A stretch of DNA of 33,297 nucleotides. Source: Candidatus Mediterraneibacter intestinigallinarum (GTDB taxonomy: Bacteria > Bacillota > Clostridia > Lachnospirales > Lachnospiraceae). The stretch lies in assembly GCA_019119265.1 (NCBI GenBank), contig DWXI01000097.1, positions 1-33,297 of the forward strand. Direction: 5' to 3'. The position numbers were made by a program, and so were the translations under genes. Shown here one piece after another: positions 22,974 to 30,570 of this stretch; the first letter of the stretch is position 1, and the number at the start of each line of letters is the position of its first letter. The notes under the pieces were generated by a model. That model was not told the DNA's origin. It saw only the letters and a list, made by a program, of their open reading frames with translations, and searched no databases.

Positions 22974-24356
22974 TTATTCTTCATAATAGGCGTAGAGACT
23001 CTCACTCGAAGTGAAGTCCGCGTTTGCAAGGTCGATGTCGATCGTATCCGCGGCAGTCTTAAGAGCGTCGTCCGCGTCTTTGCCATTATAGAGGATATCC
23101 TCCCCGGCGATCTTCAGATTGTTTTCGACTGTGGAAGGCATTGCTCCCGGCCAGATGTAGCGGTCGATATGCGGACCGACAGTCTTGACGATCGGGGTGT
23201 CTTTGAGCTCCGGCGCCTCCATGAGTGAGGACTTGGCAGGAATCAGGCCGCCGTCCTGGCTGAGCTTGATCTGCACGTCATCGCTGGCGAGGAAGAAGCG
23301 GATGAAATCCTGCGCGACTTCCTTCTGTGCATCGGTCGCATTCTTGTTGATGCCCGGAGTGGATTCACCGTTATAACGGTAATAAGCGTAAGGTGTCTTT
23401 CCGTCCTGTGTCGGGATCTCGAAAGTTCCGTAGTTGATGTCCGGAGCGTTTGTGGCGAGATTGCCTACGAAGAATCCCCAGGCAAATACCATTGCGCTCT
23501 GGCCCTGATAGAAGCTCTGATCGTAGTTGGTACCGAAGTCCTTATCACCTACGTGGTATTTTTCATAGAGATCGATCAGGAAGGAGGCTGCATCCTTCAT
23601 GCCGTCGCCGTCTACAAGAGACTCTTTACCGTCTGCTGAGAACAGATTGTCCCCGAACTGGTAGTTCAGGCCGATGACAGTAGAGTTGAAATAATTGTTA
23701 TAGTTATATCCTGCCTGGATCATATTTCCATTTTCATCGAATTTCGTAAGCTTCTGGGCTACTTCGATAAATTCGTTCCAGGTCTTCGGGATATCGTCGT
23801 CCGTCAGTCCTGCTTCAGCCCAGAGGTCTTTGTTATAGTAAAACATTCCGGTAGACAGGCCGTAATCCATATAGTAGATGTTTCCGTTCATGAGATGGGT
23901 CGAAGCGGAAGGATAATCTGCAATGAGGTCATCTGTGCTGATGTCATAAGGTTCTATATAGTTGAGGAGCAGATGCTCGTAGCTGTTATGTATATTAAAG
24001 AGCGTCGGGCCTTCCTCATCCCTTTGAAGGGCAAGGGGAAGTTTGGTAAAGAATCCATCCCACGGGTTGTTGATGACATTAATAGTTACATTGGGATGAA
24101 TCTCCTGATAAGCTTCAGCGATACTGCGGAACATATCCTCTGTTGCCCAGACCCACCAGTCAATAGTGATGGGTTCGCCGTTGTTGACAAGATGGTTGGG
24201 ATCGTAAGTGACATTGTCCCCCATGATCTCCAGACCTTTGTCCGCCTGTGTGTCCTGCGTGCCCTGTGAAGTTCCGGCTGTGTTTCCGCCGCCGCTGCAT
24301 CCGGCGAGGGATAAGACAAGTATGAGGGCAAGGCAGAATGAAAGAAATCGTTTCAT
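22974..24356 (-). CDS. Sugar-binding lipoprotein of an ABC transporter (CUT1)
   Basis: 460 residues. The signal peptide MKRFLSFCLALILVLSLAGC ends in the lipobox LAGC with Cys20 as lipid-modified residue, then a Gly/Ser/Thr-rich linker. The mature protein is a family 1 solute-binding protein: ITIDWWVWATEDMFRSIAEA, WNEFIEVAQKLTKFDENGNM, GQSAMVFAWGFFVG and an aromatic-rich pocket fit oligosaccharide binding. It is anchored outside the membrane and delivers sugar to the two permeases. AGGAGGTG precedes the ATG. As first gene of the operon it lies directly behind a consensus promoter and an operator. Confidence 0.93.
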   Translation of the reverse strand: MKRFLSFCLALILVLSLAGCSGGGNTAGTSQGTQDTQADKGLEIMGDNVTYDPNHLVNNGEPITIDWWVWATEDMFRSIAEAYQEIHPNVTINVINNPWDGFFTKLPLALQRDEEGPTLFNIHNSYEHLLLNYIEPYDISTDDLIADYPSASTHLMNGNIYYMDYGLSTGMFYYNKDLWAEAGLTDDDIPKTWNEFIEVAQKLTKFDENGNMIQAGYNYNNYFNSTVIGLNYQFGDNLFSADGKESLVDGDGMKDAASFLIDLYEKYHVGDKDFGTNYDQSFYQGQSAMVFAWGFFVGNLATNAPDINYGTFEIPTQDGKTPYAYYRYNGESTPGINKNATDAQKEVAQDFIRFFLASDDVQIKLSQDGGLIPAKSSLMEAPELKDTPIVKTVGPHIDRYIWPGAMPSTVENNLKIAGEDILYNGKDADDALKTAADTIDIDLANADFTSSESLYAYYEE

Positions 24357-24387
24357 ATCGCACCTCCTGATAAAGTTTTATTGTTAC

Positions 24388-24399
24388 GTTAGCGCTAAC
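24388..24399. promoter_or_regulatory. LacI-family operator O1 at the transporter promoter
   Basis: GTTAGCGCTAAC is a perfect 12-bp palindrome with the central CG typical of LacI-family sites. It lies at about +4 to +15 of the minus-strand transcript, where bound repressor would block initiation of the transporter-glycosidase operon. Confidence 0.85.
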
Positions 24400-24409
24400 T
24401 TTTGACAAA

Positions 24410-24438
24410 ATTATAGAATTGTCAGGAAAAAATGTCAA
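24410..24438 (-). promoter_or_regulatory. Consensus sigma-A promoter of the transporter-GH31 operon
   Basis: On the minus strand TTGACA (24438-24433), a 17-bp spacer and TATAAT (24415-24410) match the consensus at every base. Start expected near 24403. Such a strong promoter needs tight repression, supplied by O1. Confidence 0.9.
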
Positions 24439-24456
24439 TATAAATTTTGAAAAATA

Positions 24457-24485
24457 TTGAATATATGGAAAAAATACCTTATAAT
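24457..24485 (+). promoter_or_regulatory. Sigma-A promoter of the lacI-type gene
   Basis: TTGAAT (24457-24462), 17 bp, TATAAT (24480-24485). The predicted start near 24492 falls inside operator O2, so the regulator should repress itself. Confidence 0.85.
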
Positions 24486-24488
24486 TCT

Positions 24489-24500
24489 GTTAGCGATAAC
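24489..24500. promoter_or_regulatory. LacI-family operator O2 at the lacI promoter
   Basis: GTTAGCGATAAC differs from O1 at a single base, so it is a slightly imperfect palindrome. It overlaps the predicted start of the lacI-type transcript. O1 and O2 are 101 bp apart centre to centre, which would permit DNA looping. Confidence 0.8.
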
Positions 24501-24565
24501 TATAAGAGGGATTCTCTTATAGAAAGTACGGAAATAGAAGAGATAAAGAAAAGAGAAAGGAAACT

Positions 24566-24586
24566 ATGACGACATGGTTACATTAA
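24566..24586 (+). CDS. Possible six-codon upstream reading frame overlapping the lacI start
   Basis: ATG at 24566 opens a frame of MTTWLH then TAA, out of frame with the regulator whose ATG is at 24574. The AAAGGA ribosome binding site is ~5 bases from this ATG and ~13 from the regulator ATG, so ribosomes may prefer the short frame and re-initiate. It may be chance. Confidence 0.25.
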   Translation: MTTWLH

Positions 24587-25578
24587 AAGATATCGCAGAA
24601 AAAGCAGGCGTCAGCAGCATGACGGTGTCCCGTGTGATGAACGGAAAGACAGGAACTGTTTCTCAGCAGACTTCCGAGCGGATCAAGAAAATCGCGCAGG
24701 AGATGGGCTATGTTCCCAATTCGTCGGCGAGGGCGCTCGCATCCCGTTCCTCCCGGCTGATTGCCGCACTGCTGCAGGAGTATGATGAGGAGAGAAATCC
24801 TCTGGAAGACAGTTATACAAGCTGTTTTCTCGGAGAACTCGCCCTCCAGATCAAGAAGGAGGGATATGACCTGATGCTCCATTATGTAAAAGATTACTCG
24901 GAGATCACTTACAGCCTGAAGTCGTGGAATGTGGCGGGAGCCGTGTTTATAGGGATGTTCGATGAAAGCATACGGAAGCTTCAGGAGGACAATCACATTC
25001 CGTTGATTTTTACAGACAGTTACAGTTCCATCCGCAGCATTACGAACGTAGGGATCGACGATTACAGAGGAGGAGAACTGGCAGCAGAACATTTTCTGAA
25101 AAACGGCCACAGAAATGTGGCATTCTACGGACCGGAAGTGCTGGATAACGGCGTAGTGATGCACAGGCTCAGAGGATTTGTATCTGTGCTGCGGGAGGCG
25201 GGGATATCCCTGCCGCAGGAGAACTTTATCAATCTGGGCGTAAAAGATCTGGGAGAGGTACTGGCACGGTTGTGCAGCGGGAAAAATCCCGTGACAGGAA
25301 TCTTCACCACGGCGGACAACTGCGCGTACCAGATTTATTCGGAAGCATATAGGAAAGGTCTTCGCATTCCGGAAGATCTGTCAGTCATAGGATTTGACGA
25401 TCTGTCCATGAGCAGACTGGTCACGCCGCCGCTTACAACGGTCCGTCAGGATATTAAGAAGAAAGCACTGGTAACCTGTGATCTCCTTATGAAAAATATT
25501 AATGCGGCGGACAGTCCGTCGGAGAATATCGTGCTGAATGTAGAACTTTCCGAGAGAAAGTCTGTCAGAAGATTATGA
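24574..25578 (+). CDS. LacI-family transcriptional repressor of the adjacent sugar operon
   Basis: 334 residues. The N-terminal LacI helix-turn-helix and hinge are intact: TLKDIAEKAGVSSMTVSRVM and VPNSSARALASRSS. A periplasmic-binding-protein-like effector domain follows (VGIDDYRGGELAAEHFLKNG; GIFTTADNCAYQIY; LSVIGFDDLSMSRLVTPPLT). It should bind a sugar and release the operators at 24388-24399 and 24489-24500, controlling both itself and the divergent transporter-GH31 operon. The residues in recognition helix positions (Ser-Met-Thr) fit the GTTAGCG-type site only in general terms. Its spacing from the ribosome binding site is long (~13 bases). Confidence 0.94.
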   Translation: MVTLKDIAEKAGVSSMTVSRVMNGKTGTVSQQTSERIKKIAQEMGYVPNSSARALASRSSRLIAALLQEYDEERNPLEDSYTSCFLGELALQIKKEGYDLMLHYVKDYSEITYSLKSWNVAGAVFIGMFDESIRKLQEDNHIPLIFTDSYSSIRSITNVGIDDYRGGELAAEHFLKNGHRNVAFYGPEVLDNGVVMHRLRGFVSVLREAGISLPQENFINLGVKDLGEVLARLCSGKNPVTGIFTTADNCAYQIYSEAYRKGLRIPEDLSVIGFDDLSMSRLVTPPLTTVRQDIKKKALVTCDLLMKNINAADSPSENIVLNVELSERKSVRRL

Positions 25579-25660
25579 TTATTATGATGATCCTGACAGA
25601 GCTTACCCGCCCGGAACAGGATCTGTGGAGAGCCGGCTCCGGCGTAACCGTGAAAATCCG

Positions 25661-25689
25661 TTGACAACTCATGCAGGATAATTTAGATT
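25661..25689 (+). promoter_or_regulatory. Probable promoter of cvfB
   Basis: TTGACA (25661-25666), 17 bp, then TAGATT (25684-25689), a weak -10. It lies 50 bases before the cvfB start. Upstream, GAGCCGGCTC at 25630-25639 is a 10-bp palindrome that may belong to the end of the lacI transcript. Confidence 0.5.
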
Positions 25690-25738
25690 ATAAGAAGGAA
25701 AGAACAGCAGCGTAATATTAAGAGGAGAATATATCATT

Positions 25739-26578
25739 ATGAGATTAGGGGAAAAGCAGGTACTGACCGTCGTTAAAAAAGTGGATTTCGGCGTATACTT
25801 AGGGAGTGACGAGGAGCGCGTCCTGCTTCCGAAGAAGCAGGTGCCCGAAGAAATCGAAGTGGGAGACCCGGTCGAGGTATTTCTGTATAAAGATTCATCG
25901 GACCGTATGATAGCAACGACAAAGGAACCGAAGCTGACACTCGGAAACCTGGCAGTCCTGGAGGTTGTGGATGTGGGGCGCATCGGTGCGTTCCTTGACT
26001 GGGGGCTGGAGAAGGATCTGCTTCTCCCATTTAAAGAGCAGACGACAAAAGTGGAAAAAGGTGACCGGTGTCTCGTTAGCCTTTACATCGATAAGAGCGG
26101 ACGTCTCTGTGCTACGATGAAAGTATACCCGCTCCTGCGTACAGATTCGCCATATCAGAAAGATGATATAGTAAAAGGAACGATCTATGAGATAAGCCGC
26201 GATTTCGGAGTGTTTGTTGCAGTGGACGACCAGTATTCTGCGCTGATCCCGAAGAGAGAAGTATATGGGAGAATGCATATCGGACAGCAGGTCGAGGCGA
26301 GGGTAACAGATGTGAAAGCAGACGGCAAACTGGACCTCAGTGTCAGAAATAAGATTCCGGAGCAGATGGATGCGGATGCGCAGATGGTTCTGGAACGTAT
26401 GGAAAAGAACGGCGGCGAGATCCCGTTTACTGACAAGGCGGATCCCGAACGGATCCGAAATGAGTTCGGAATGAGCAAAGCCGCTTTTAAACGTGCGGTA
26501 GGAAGATTGTTAAAGCAGGGGAAGATCAGGATAGATGAGACAAAAATAACCTTGCAATCCGAGGTAAATCGGTTATAA
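25739..26578 (+). CDS. cvfB: CvfB/YitL-like S1 RNA-binding protein
   Basis: 279 residues, close to the ~290-300 of Firmicute CvfB. Consecutive S1-like barrels occur: LTVVKKVDFGVYLG with LLPKKQVPEE (1-60), VVDVGRIGAFLDWGLEKDLL (~70-130), and GTIYEISRDFGVFVAVDDQY with ALIPKREVYG (~145-205). A winged-helix tail follows (MSKAAFKRAVGRLLKQGKIR). In Staphylococcus aureus CvfB binds RNA and affects virulence gene expression; in this organism a general RNA-binding or post-transcriptional role is inferred. GAGGAG lies 13 bases before the ATG. No terminator precedes it after lacI except a possible hairpin. Confidence 0.9.
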   Translation: MRLGEKQVLTVVKKVDFGVYLGSDEERVLLPKKQVPEEIEVGDPVEVFLYKDSSDRMIATTKEPKLTLGNLAVLEVVDVGRIGAFLDWGLEKDLLLPFKEQTTKVEKGDRCLVSLYIDKSGRLCATMKVYPLLRTDSPYQKDDIVKGTIYEISRDFGVFVAVDDQYSALIPKREVYGRMHIGQQVEARVTDVKADGKLDLSVRNKIPEQMDADAQMVLERMEKNGGEIPFTDKADPERIRNEFGMSKAAFKRAVGRLLKQGKIRIDETKITLQSEVNRL

Positions 26579-26579
26579 T
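26552..26579 (+). promoter_or_regulatory. Possible promoter for the Crh/HPr-like gene
   Basis: TTGCAA (26552-26557), 16 bp, TATAAT (26574-26579), located over the end of cvfB. The predicted start near 26586 lies ~80 bases before the next gene. A hairpin would then form at the 5' end of this transcript. Confidence 0.5.
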
Positions 26580-26591
26580 AATCATTAGGAG

Positions 26592-26617
26592 TGCGTCTGG
26601 CATAAAATGCCACCGCA
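26592..26617 (+). terminator. Short hairpin after cvfB
   Basis: TGGCAT (26598-26603) pairs with ATGCCA (26607-26612), extended by TGCG/CGCA (26592-26595/26614-26617) with small internal bulges, and followed by TTTC. It could terminate cvfB or cap the 5' end of the following transcript. Confidence 0.4.
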
Positions 26618-26665
26618 TTTCACAGTATTTACAGGGTTACTATCAGATGGAAAGGGGAACATATC

Positions 26666-26905
26666 ATGAAAGTACAGAATATCACAGATATAGAAGGTTT
26701 TTTTAAAGTTGTTGACGAGTGCAAGGGAAGAGTTGAGCTTGTTACAGGTGAGGGAGACAGACTGAATCTGAAGTCCAAACTTTCTCAGTATGTATCCATG
26801 GCGAATATTTTCTCCAATGGAGAGATTCCGGAACTTGAACTGATCGCTTATGAGAAAGAAGATACGGACAGACTGATTAGTTTTATGATCAACGGCGGCA
26901 AATAA
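26666..26905 (+). CDS. HPr/Crh-like small protein
   Basis: 79 residues. The middle DRLNLKSKLSQYVSMANIFS lines up with the NLKSIMGVMSL region of HPr, where Ser37 would occupy the regulatory Ser46 position phosphorylated by HPr kinase. The end EKEDTDRLISFM fits the last HPr helix. The N-terminal stretch has no His at the catalytic His15 position, so PTS phosphotransfer is unlikely and the protein looks Crh-like (regulatory only). Gene order with dnaE and pfkA is also where HPr-family genes sit in Clostridia, from general knowledge. AAAGGGGA precedes the ATG. Sequence similarity is modest, so the call is an inference. Confidence 0.65.
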   Translation: MKVQNITDIEGFFKVVDECKGRVELVTGEGDRLNLKSKLSQYVSMANIFSNGEIPELELIAYEKEDTDRLISFMINGGK

Positions 26906-26956
26906 GAAATATGACTGTCGGACATACTGTATCGTGGGAATAATGAGAAGACGGAT

Positions 26957-26988
26957 AAGGGGCAGTTCCCGGTAGGGAGCCGCCCCTT
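26957..26988 (+). terminator. Hairpin abutting the dnaE ribosome binding site
   Basis: Bases 26957-26970 pair with 26975-26988 (14 positions, one mismatch and one G-T) around a GGTA loop, followed by TTGC. It is a good terminator stem with a short U run. It ends only 20 bases before the dnaE ATG, leaving no room for a promoter after it. Confidence 0.65.
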
Positions 26989-27008
26989 TGCATATCAGAG
27001 GTAAAGGC

Positions 27009-30000
27009 ATGAGTTTTGTACATTTGCACGTCCATACGGAATACAGCCTGCTGGACGGATCAAACAAGATAAAAGAATATGTTGCCAGAGTGAAAGAACT
27101 TGGCATGGACAGCGCGGCGATTACAGATCACGGCGTGATGTACGGCGTGATCGATTTTTATAAAGAGGCGCGTGCCCGTGGAATTAAACCTATTCTGGGC
27201 TGTGAAGTTTATGTGGCGCCTAACTCCCGGTTCGACAGGGAGGTGACGGGCGGGGATGACAGATATTATCATCTTGTACTTCTGGCCGAAAATAACGAAG
27301 GATATGCAAATCTGATGAAGATTGTATCAAAAGGATTTGTAGAGGGATACTATTACCGACCCCGTGTAGATAAAGAACTGCTGAGACAATACCACAGCGG
27401 GATCATTGCGCTGAGCGCCTGCCTTGCTGGAGAAGTCCAACGGTATATTGTGAAAGGCCTTTACGATGAGGCAAAAAAGACTGCTTTGGAATACAGGGAT
27501 ATTTTCGGTGAGGATAATTATTTCCTTGAGCTGCAGGATCACGGTCTGGCGGATCAGACTCTTGTAAACCAGCAGCTGTTAAAGATGTCTGAGGAGACCG
27601 GGATCGAACTGGTGGCTACAAACGATGTCCATTACACATATGCGGAAGACGCAGTTCCTCATGATATCCTTCTGTGCATCCAGACCGGAAAGAAGTTAAG
27701 CGATGAGAACAGGATGCGCTATGAAGGGGGGCAGTATTATGTAAAGTCTCCGGCAGAGATGGAGAAACTTTTCCCGTATGCCATTCAGGCGATTGATAAT
27801 ACCCAGCGAATTGCGGACAGATGTTCAGTGGAAATTGAGTTCGGCGTGACCAAGCTCCCCAAATTTGACGTGCCGGAAGGATTTACATCCTGGGAATATC
27901 TCCAGAAACTCTGTCGTGAGGGCCTGGAACGCAGGTACGGCGAACCGACGCAGGAGCTGAAGGACAGACTGACCTACGAGCTTGATACGATCCGGAATAT
28001 GGGATATGTAGATTATTTTCTTATCGTATGGGATTTCATTAAATATGCCAAGGATCACGGGATTGCAGTAGGGCCGGGCAGGGGATCTGCGGCCGGCAGT
28101 ATTGTTTCCTATTGTCTGGAGATCACAACAATCGATCCCATCCGATATCAGCTTCTTTTTGAGCGTTTCCTTAATCCGGAACGTGTGTCTATGCCGGATA
28201 TTGATGTGGATTTCTGCTTCGAACGGCGGCAGGAAGTGATTGACTATGTAGTACGAAAATACGGAAAAGACCGCGTGGTACAGATTGTAACATTCGGAAC
28301 CCTGGCGGCAAGAGGTGTGATCAGGGATGTAGGCCGTGTGATGGATCTCCCGTATGCTTTTGTAGATTCTATTGCAAAGATGATTCCTCAGGAACTCAAT
28401 ATTACAATTGATAAGGCACTGAAAGAAAATCCGGAACTGCGGAGGACGTATGAGACGGATGAGCAGGTAAAGATACTGATAGATATGGGGAAACGCCTTG
28501 AGGGGCTTCCGCGCCACAGCTCTATGCATGCGGCGGGCGTTGTGATCAGTCAGAAATCGGTAGACGAGTATGTTCCACTCTCCAGGGCGGCAGACGGAAC
28601 GATCACGACACAGTTTACGATGACGACGCTGGAGGAGTTAGGACTTCTGAAGATGGACTTTCTCGGTCTTCGCACGCTGACAGTAATCCAGAATGCGGTA
28701 AATATGGTGCGCCGCAAACAGCCGGATCTGAACATGGAAAAAATCGATTACAACGATCAGAAAGTAATGAATTATATAGGAACCGGAAAGACGGATGGAA
28801 TCTTCCAGCTTGAGAGCGCAGGGATGAAGAACTTCATGAAGGAACTGAAGCCTCACAGTCTGGAGGATATCATAGCCGGCATTTCTCTGTACCGTCCGGG
28901 TCCTATGGATTTTATCCCTCAGTATATCAAGGGGAAGAATGATGCCTCGTCCATCACATACGACTGTCCGCAGTTGAAACCGATTCTGGAACCGACATAC
29001 GGATGTATCGTCTACCAGGAACAGGTTATGCAGATCGTGCGTGATCTGGCGGGATATACTCTGGGCAGAAGTGATCTGCTGCGTCGTGCGATGTCCAAGA
29101 AAAAAGGCGACGTGATGAAGAAAGAGCGTCAGATTTTTGTTTACGGAGATCCCGAGACAAATGTGCCGGGATGTATTAAGAATGGAATCAATGAGAAAAC
29201 TGCTAACAAGATCTATGATGAAATGATCGATTTTGCAAAGTATGCGTTTAACAAATCCCACGCTGCAGCATATGCTGTAGTCGCCTATCAGACTGCATGG
29301 CTGAAATATTATTATCCTGTGGAGTTCATGGCGGCGCTTATGACGTCGGTGATTGAAAATCCGTCAAAAGTAGCGGAGTATATTTATGCCTGCCGGCAGA
29401 TGGATATCAGGATCCTTCCTCCGGATATTAATAAAGGTGAAGCGGATTTCTCTGTTGACGGAAAGGATATCCGATACGGACTTGCGGCGATTAAGAGTAT
29501 CGGACGGCCGGTCGTGCAGACATTCATAGAAGAAAGAGAGACCATGGGGCCGTTCAAAAGCCTGGAAGATTTTATTACGCGGCTCGCGCCTAAAGAATCA
29601 CTTAATAAAAGAACGATTGAGAATCTGATCAAGGCGGGCGCTCTCGATACACTGGGAGGAACCCGTAAGCAGTTCATGAGTATTTACCTGCAGATCGTGG
29701 AGCATGTGAACCAGGAAAAAAAATATTCCATGTCCGGGCAGATGAGCCTGTTTGATCTGGTGGATGAAGAGCAGAAAAGAGAATATCAGATTCGTATGCC
29801 TGATGTGGGAGAATATGCGAAAGAGAATCTGCTGGCATTTGAAAAGGAAGTGCTGGGAATCTATATCAGCGGTCATCCTCTGGAGGAATATGAAGATAAA
29901 TGGCGGAAAACAATCTCTGCCACAACCCTTGATTTTCAGCCGGATGAGGACAGCGGACGTTCCAAAGTCCATGACGGCGCAAGAGAGATTATCGGAGGAA

Positions 30001-30482
30001 TGATCACGGACAAGACTGTGAAGCACACAAAGACGAACCAGATGATGGCCTTTGTCACGGTGGAAGACCTCCTTGGTACGGTAGAAGTTGTAGTTTTTCC
30101 CAGAGATTATGAGAAAAACCGGGAATATCTTGAAATTGACAACAAAGTGTTTATCAGAGGACGTGTATCGGAGGAGGAGGAAAAGGCCAGTAAGCTGATC
30201 TGTGAAAAAGTGATCCCCTTTGAGAAGACAAAGCGTGAGCTGTGGATACAGTTTGCGGATAAGGCGGATTTTCTGGAAAATGAGCAGATTGTTTACGGAT
30301 ATCTTGCAGACTCCGAAGGAGAGGACGAAGTGGTGATCTACTGTGCGAAAGAAAGGGCGATAAAAAAACTTCCCCGAAACAGGAATATACGGATCAATCA
30401 GCAGATTTTGAGCAGACTGATGAATCATTACGGGGAAGGGCGTGTAAAAGTGGTGGAAAAAGCTATTGAAAACCACTTCTAA
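27009..30482 (+). CDS. dnaE: DNA polymerase III alpha subunit, DnaE type
   Basis: 1157 residues, the usual size of DnaE. PHP domain at the N-terminus (FVHLHVHTEYSLLDG, AITDHGVMYG, GCEVYVAPNS). The polymerase core has GPGRGSAAGSIVSY and the catalytic aspartates in PDIDVDF (Asp397, 399, 401), then HAAGVVIS and FAKYAFNKSHAAAYA. A tandem helix-hairpin-helix region follows, and the C-terminal OB fold is at ~1000-1080 (FVTVEDLLGTVEVVVFPRDY). There is no intein and no 3'-5' exonuclease insertion, so this is DnaE rather than PolC. ATG 27009 follows AGAGGT; an upstream in-frame TTG at 26988 lies in the hairpin and was rejected. It probably shares its transcript with the Crh-like gene. Confidence 0.96.
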   Translation: MSFVHLHVHTEYSLLDGSNKIKEYVARVKELGMDSAAITDHGVMYGVIDFYKEARARGIKPILGCEVYVAPNSRFDREVTGGDDRYYHLVLLAENNEGYANLMKIVSKGFVEGYYYRPRVDKELLRQYHSGIIALSACLAGEVQRYIVKGLYDEAKKTALEYRDIFGEDNYFLELQDHGLADQTLVNQQLLKMSEETGIELVATNDVHYTYAEDAVPHDILLCIQTGKKLSDENRMRYEGGQYYVKSPAEMEKLFPYAIQAIDNTQRIADRCSVEIEFGVTKLPKFDVPEGFTSWEYLQKLCREGLERRYGEPTQELKDRLTYELDTIRNMGYVDYFLIVWDFIKYAKDHGIAVGPGRGSAAGSIVSYCLEITTIDPIRYQLLFERFLNPERVSMPDIDVDFCFERRQEVIDYVVRKYGKDRVVQIVTFGTLAARGVIRDVGRVMDLPYAFVDSIAKMIPQELNITIDKALKENPELRRTYETDEQVKILIDMGKRLEGLPRHSSMHAAGVVISQKSVDEYVPLSRAADGTITTQFTMTTLEELGLLKMDFLGLRTLTVIQNAVNMVRRKQPDLNMEKIDYNDQKVMNYIGTGKTDGIFQLESAGMKNFMKELKPHSLEDIIAGISLYRPGPMDFIPQYIKGKNDASSITYDCPQLKPILEPTYGCIVYQEQVMQIVRDLAGYTLGRSDLLRRAMSKKKGDVMKKERQIFVYGDPETNVPGCIKNGINEKTANKIYDEMIDFAKYAFNKSHAAAYAVVAYQTAWLKYYYPVEFMAALMTSVIENPSKVAEYIYACRQMDIRILPPDINKGEADFSVDGKDIRYGLAAIKSIGRPVVQTFIEERETMGPFKSLEDFITRLAPKESLNKRTIENLIKAGALDTLGGTRKQFMSIYLQIVEHVNQEKKYSMSGQMSLFDLVDEEQKREYQIRMPDVGEYAKENLLAFEKEVLGIYISGHPLEEYEDKWRKTISATTLDFQPDEDSGRSKVHDGAREIIGGMITDKTVKHTKTNQMMAFVTVEDLLGTVEVVVFPRDYEKNREYLEIDNKVFIRGRVSEEEEKASKLICEKVIPFEKTKRELWIQFADKADFLENEQIVYGYLADSEGEDEVVIYCAKERAIKKLPRNRNIRINQQILSRLMNHYGEGRVKVVEKAIENHF

Positions 30483-30494
30483 ATACGGTAAAAT
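30466..30494 (+). promoter_or_regulatory. Promoter of pfkA within the 3' end of dnaE
   Basis: TTGAAA (30466-30471), 17 bp, TAAAAT (30489-30494). The -35 box lies inside the last codons of dnaE and the predicted start is near 30501, ~70 bases before pfkA. The AT-rich leader has no obvious fold. Confidence 0.7.
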
Positions 30495-30570
30495 ATGTTC
30501 GGAATTGTTAAAATTTTTTCAATTAAAGGATTTTTGCAGTTATCTGACTTTATGGAAAGGTGGAGAAAAC

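Noticed and set aside
24388-24500. CcpA cre sites
   Set aside because: The GTTAGCG palindromes lack the TGNAA...TTNCA flanks of cre and fit a dedicated LacI-type repressor encoded next to them.
29598-30476. 292-codon minus-strand frame within dnaE
   Set aside because: Antisense shadow of the conserved polymerase C-terminus.
30466-30570. N-terminal extension of phosphofructokinase
   Set aside because: It overlaps dnaE and the likely promoter, and a ribosome binding site lies only before ATG 30571.
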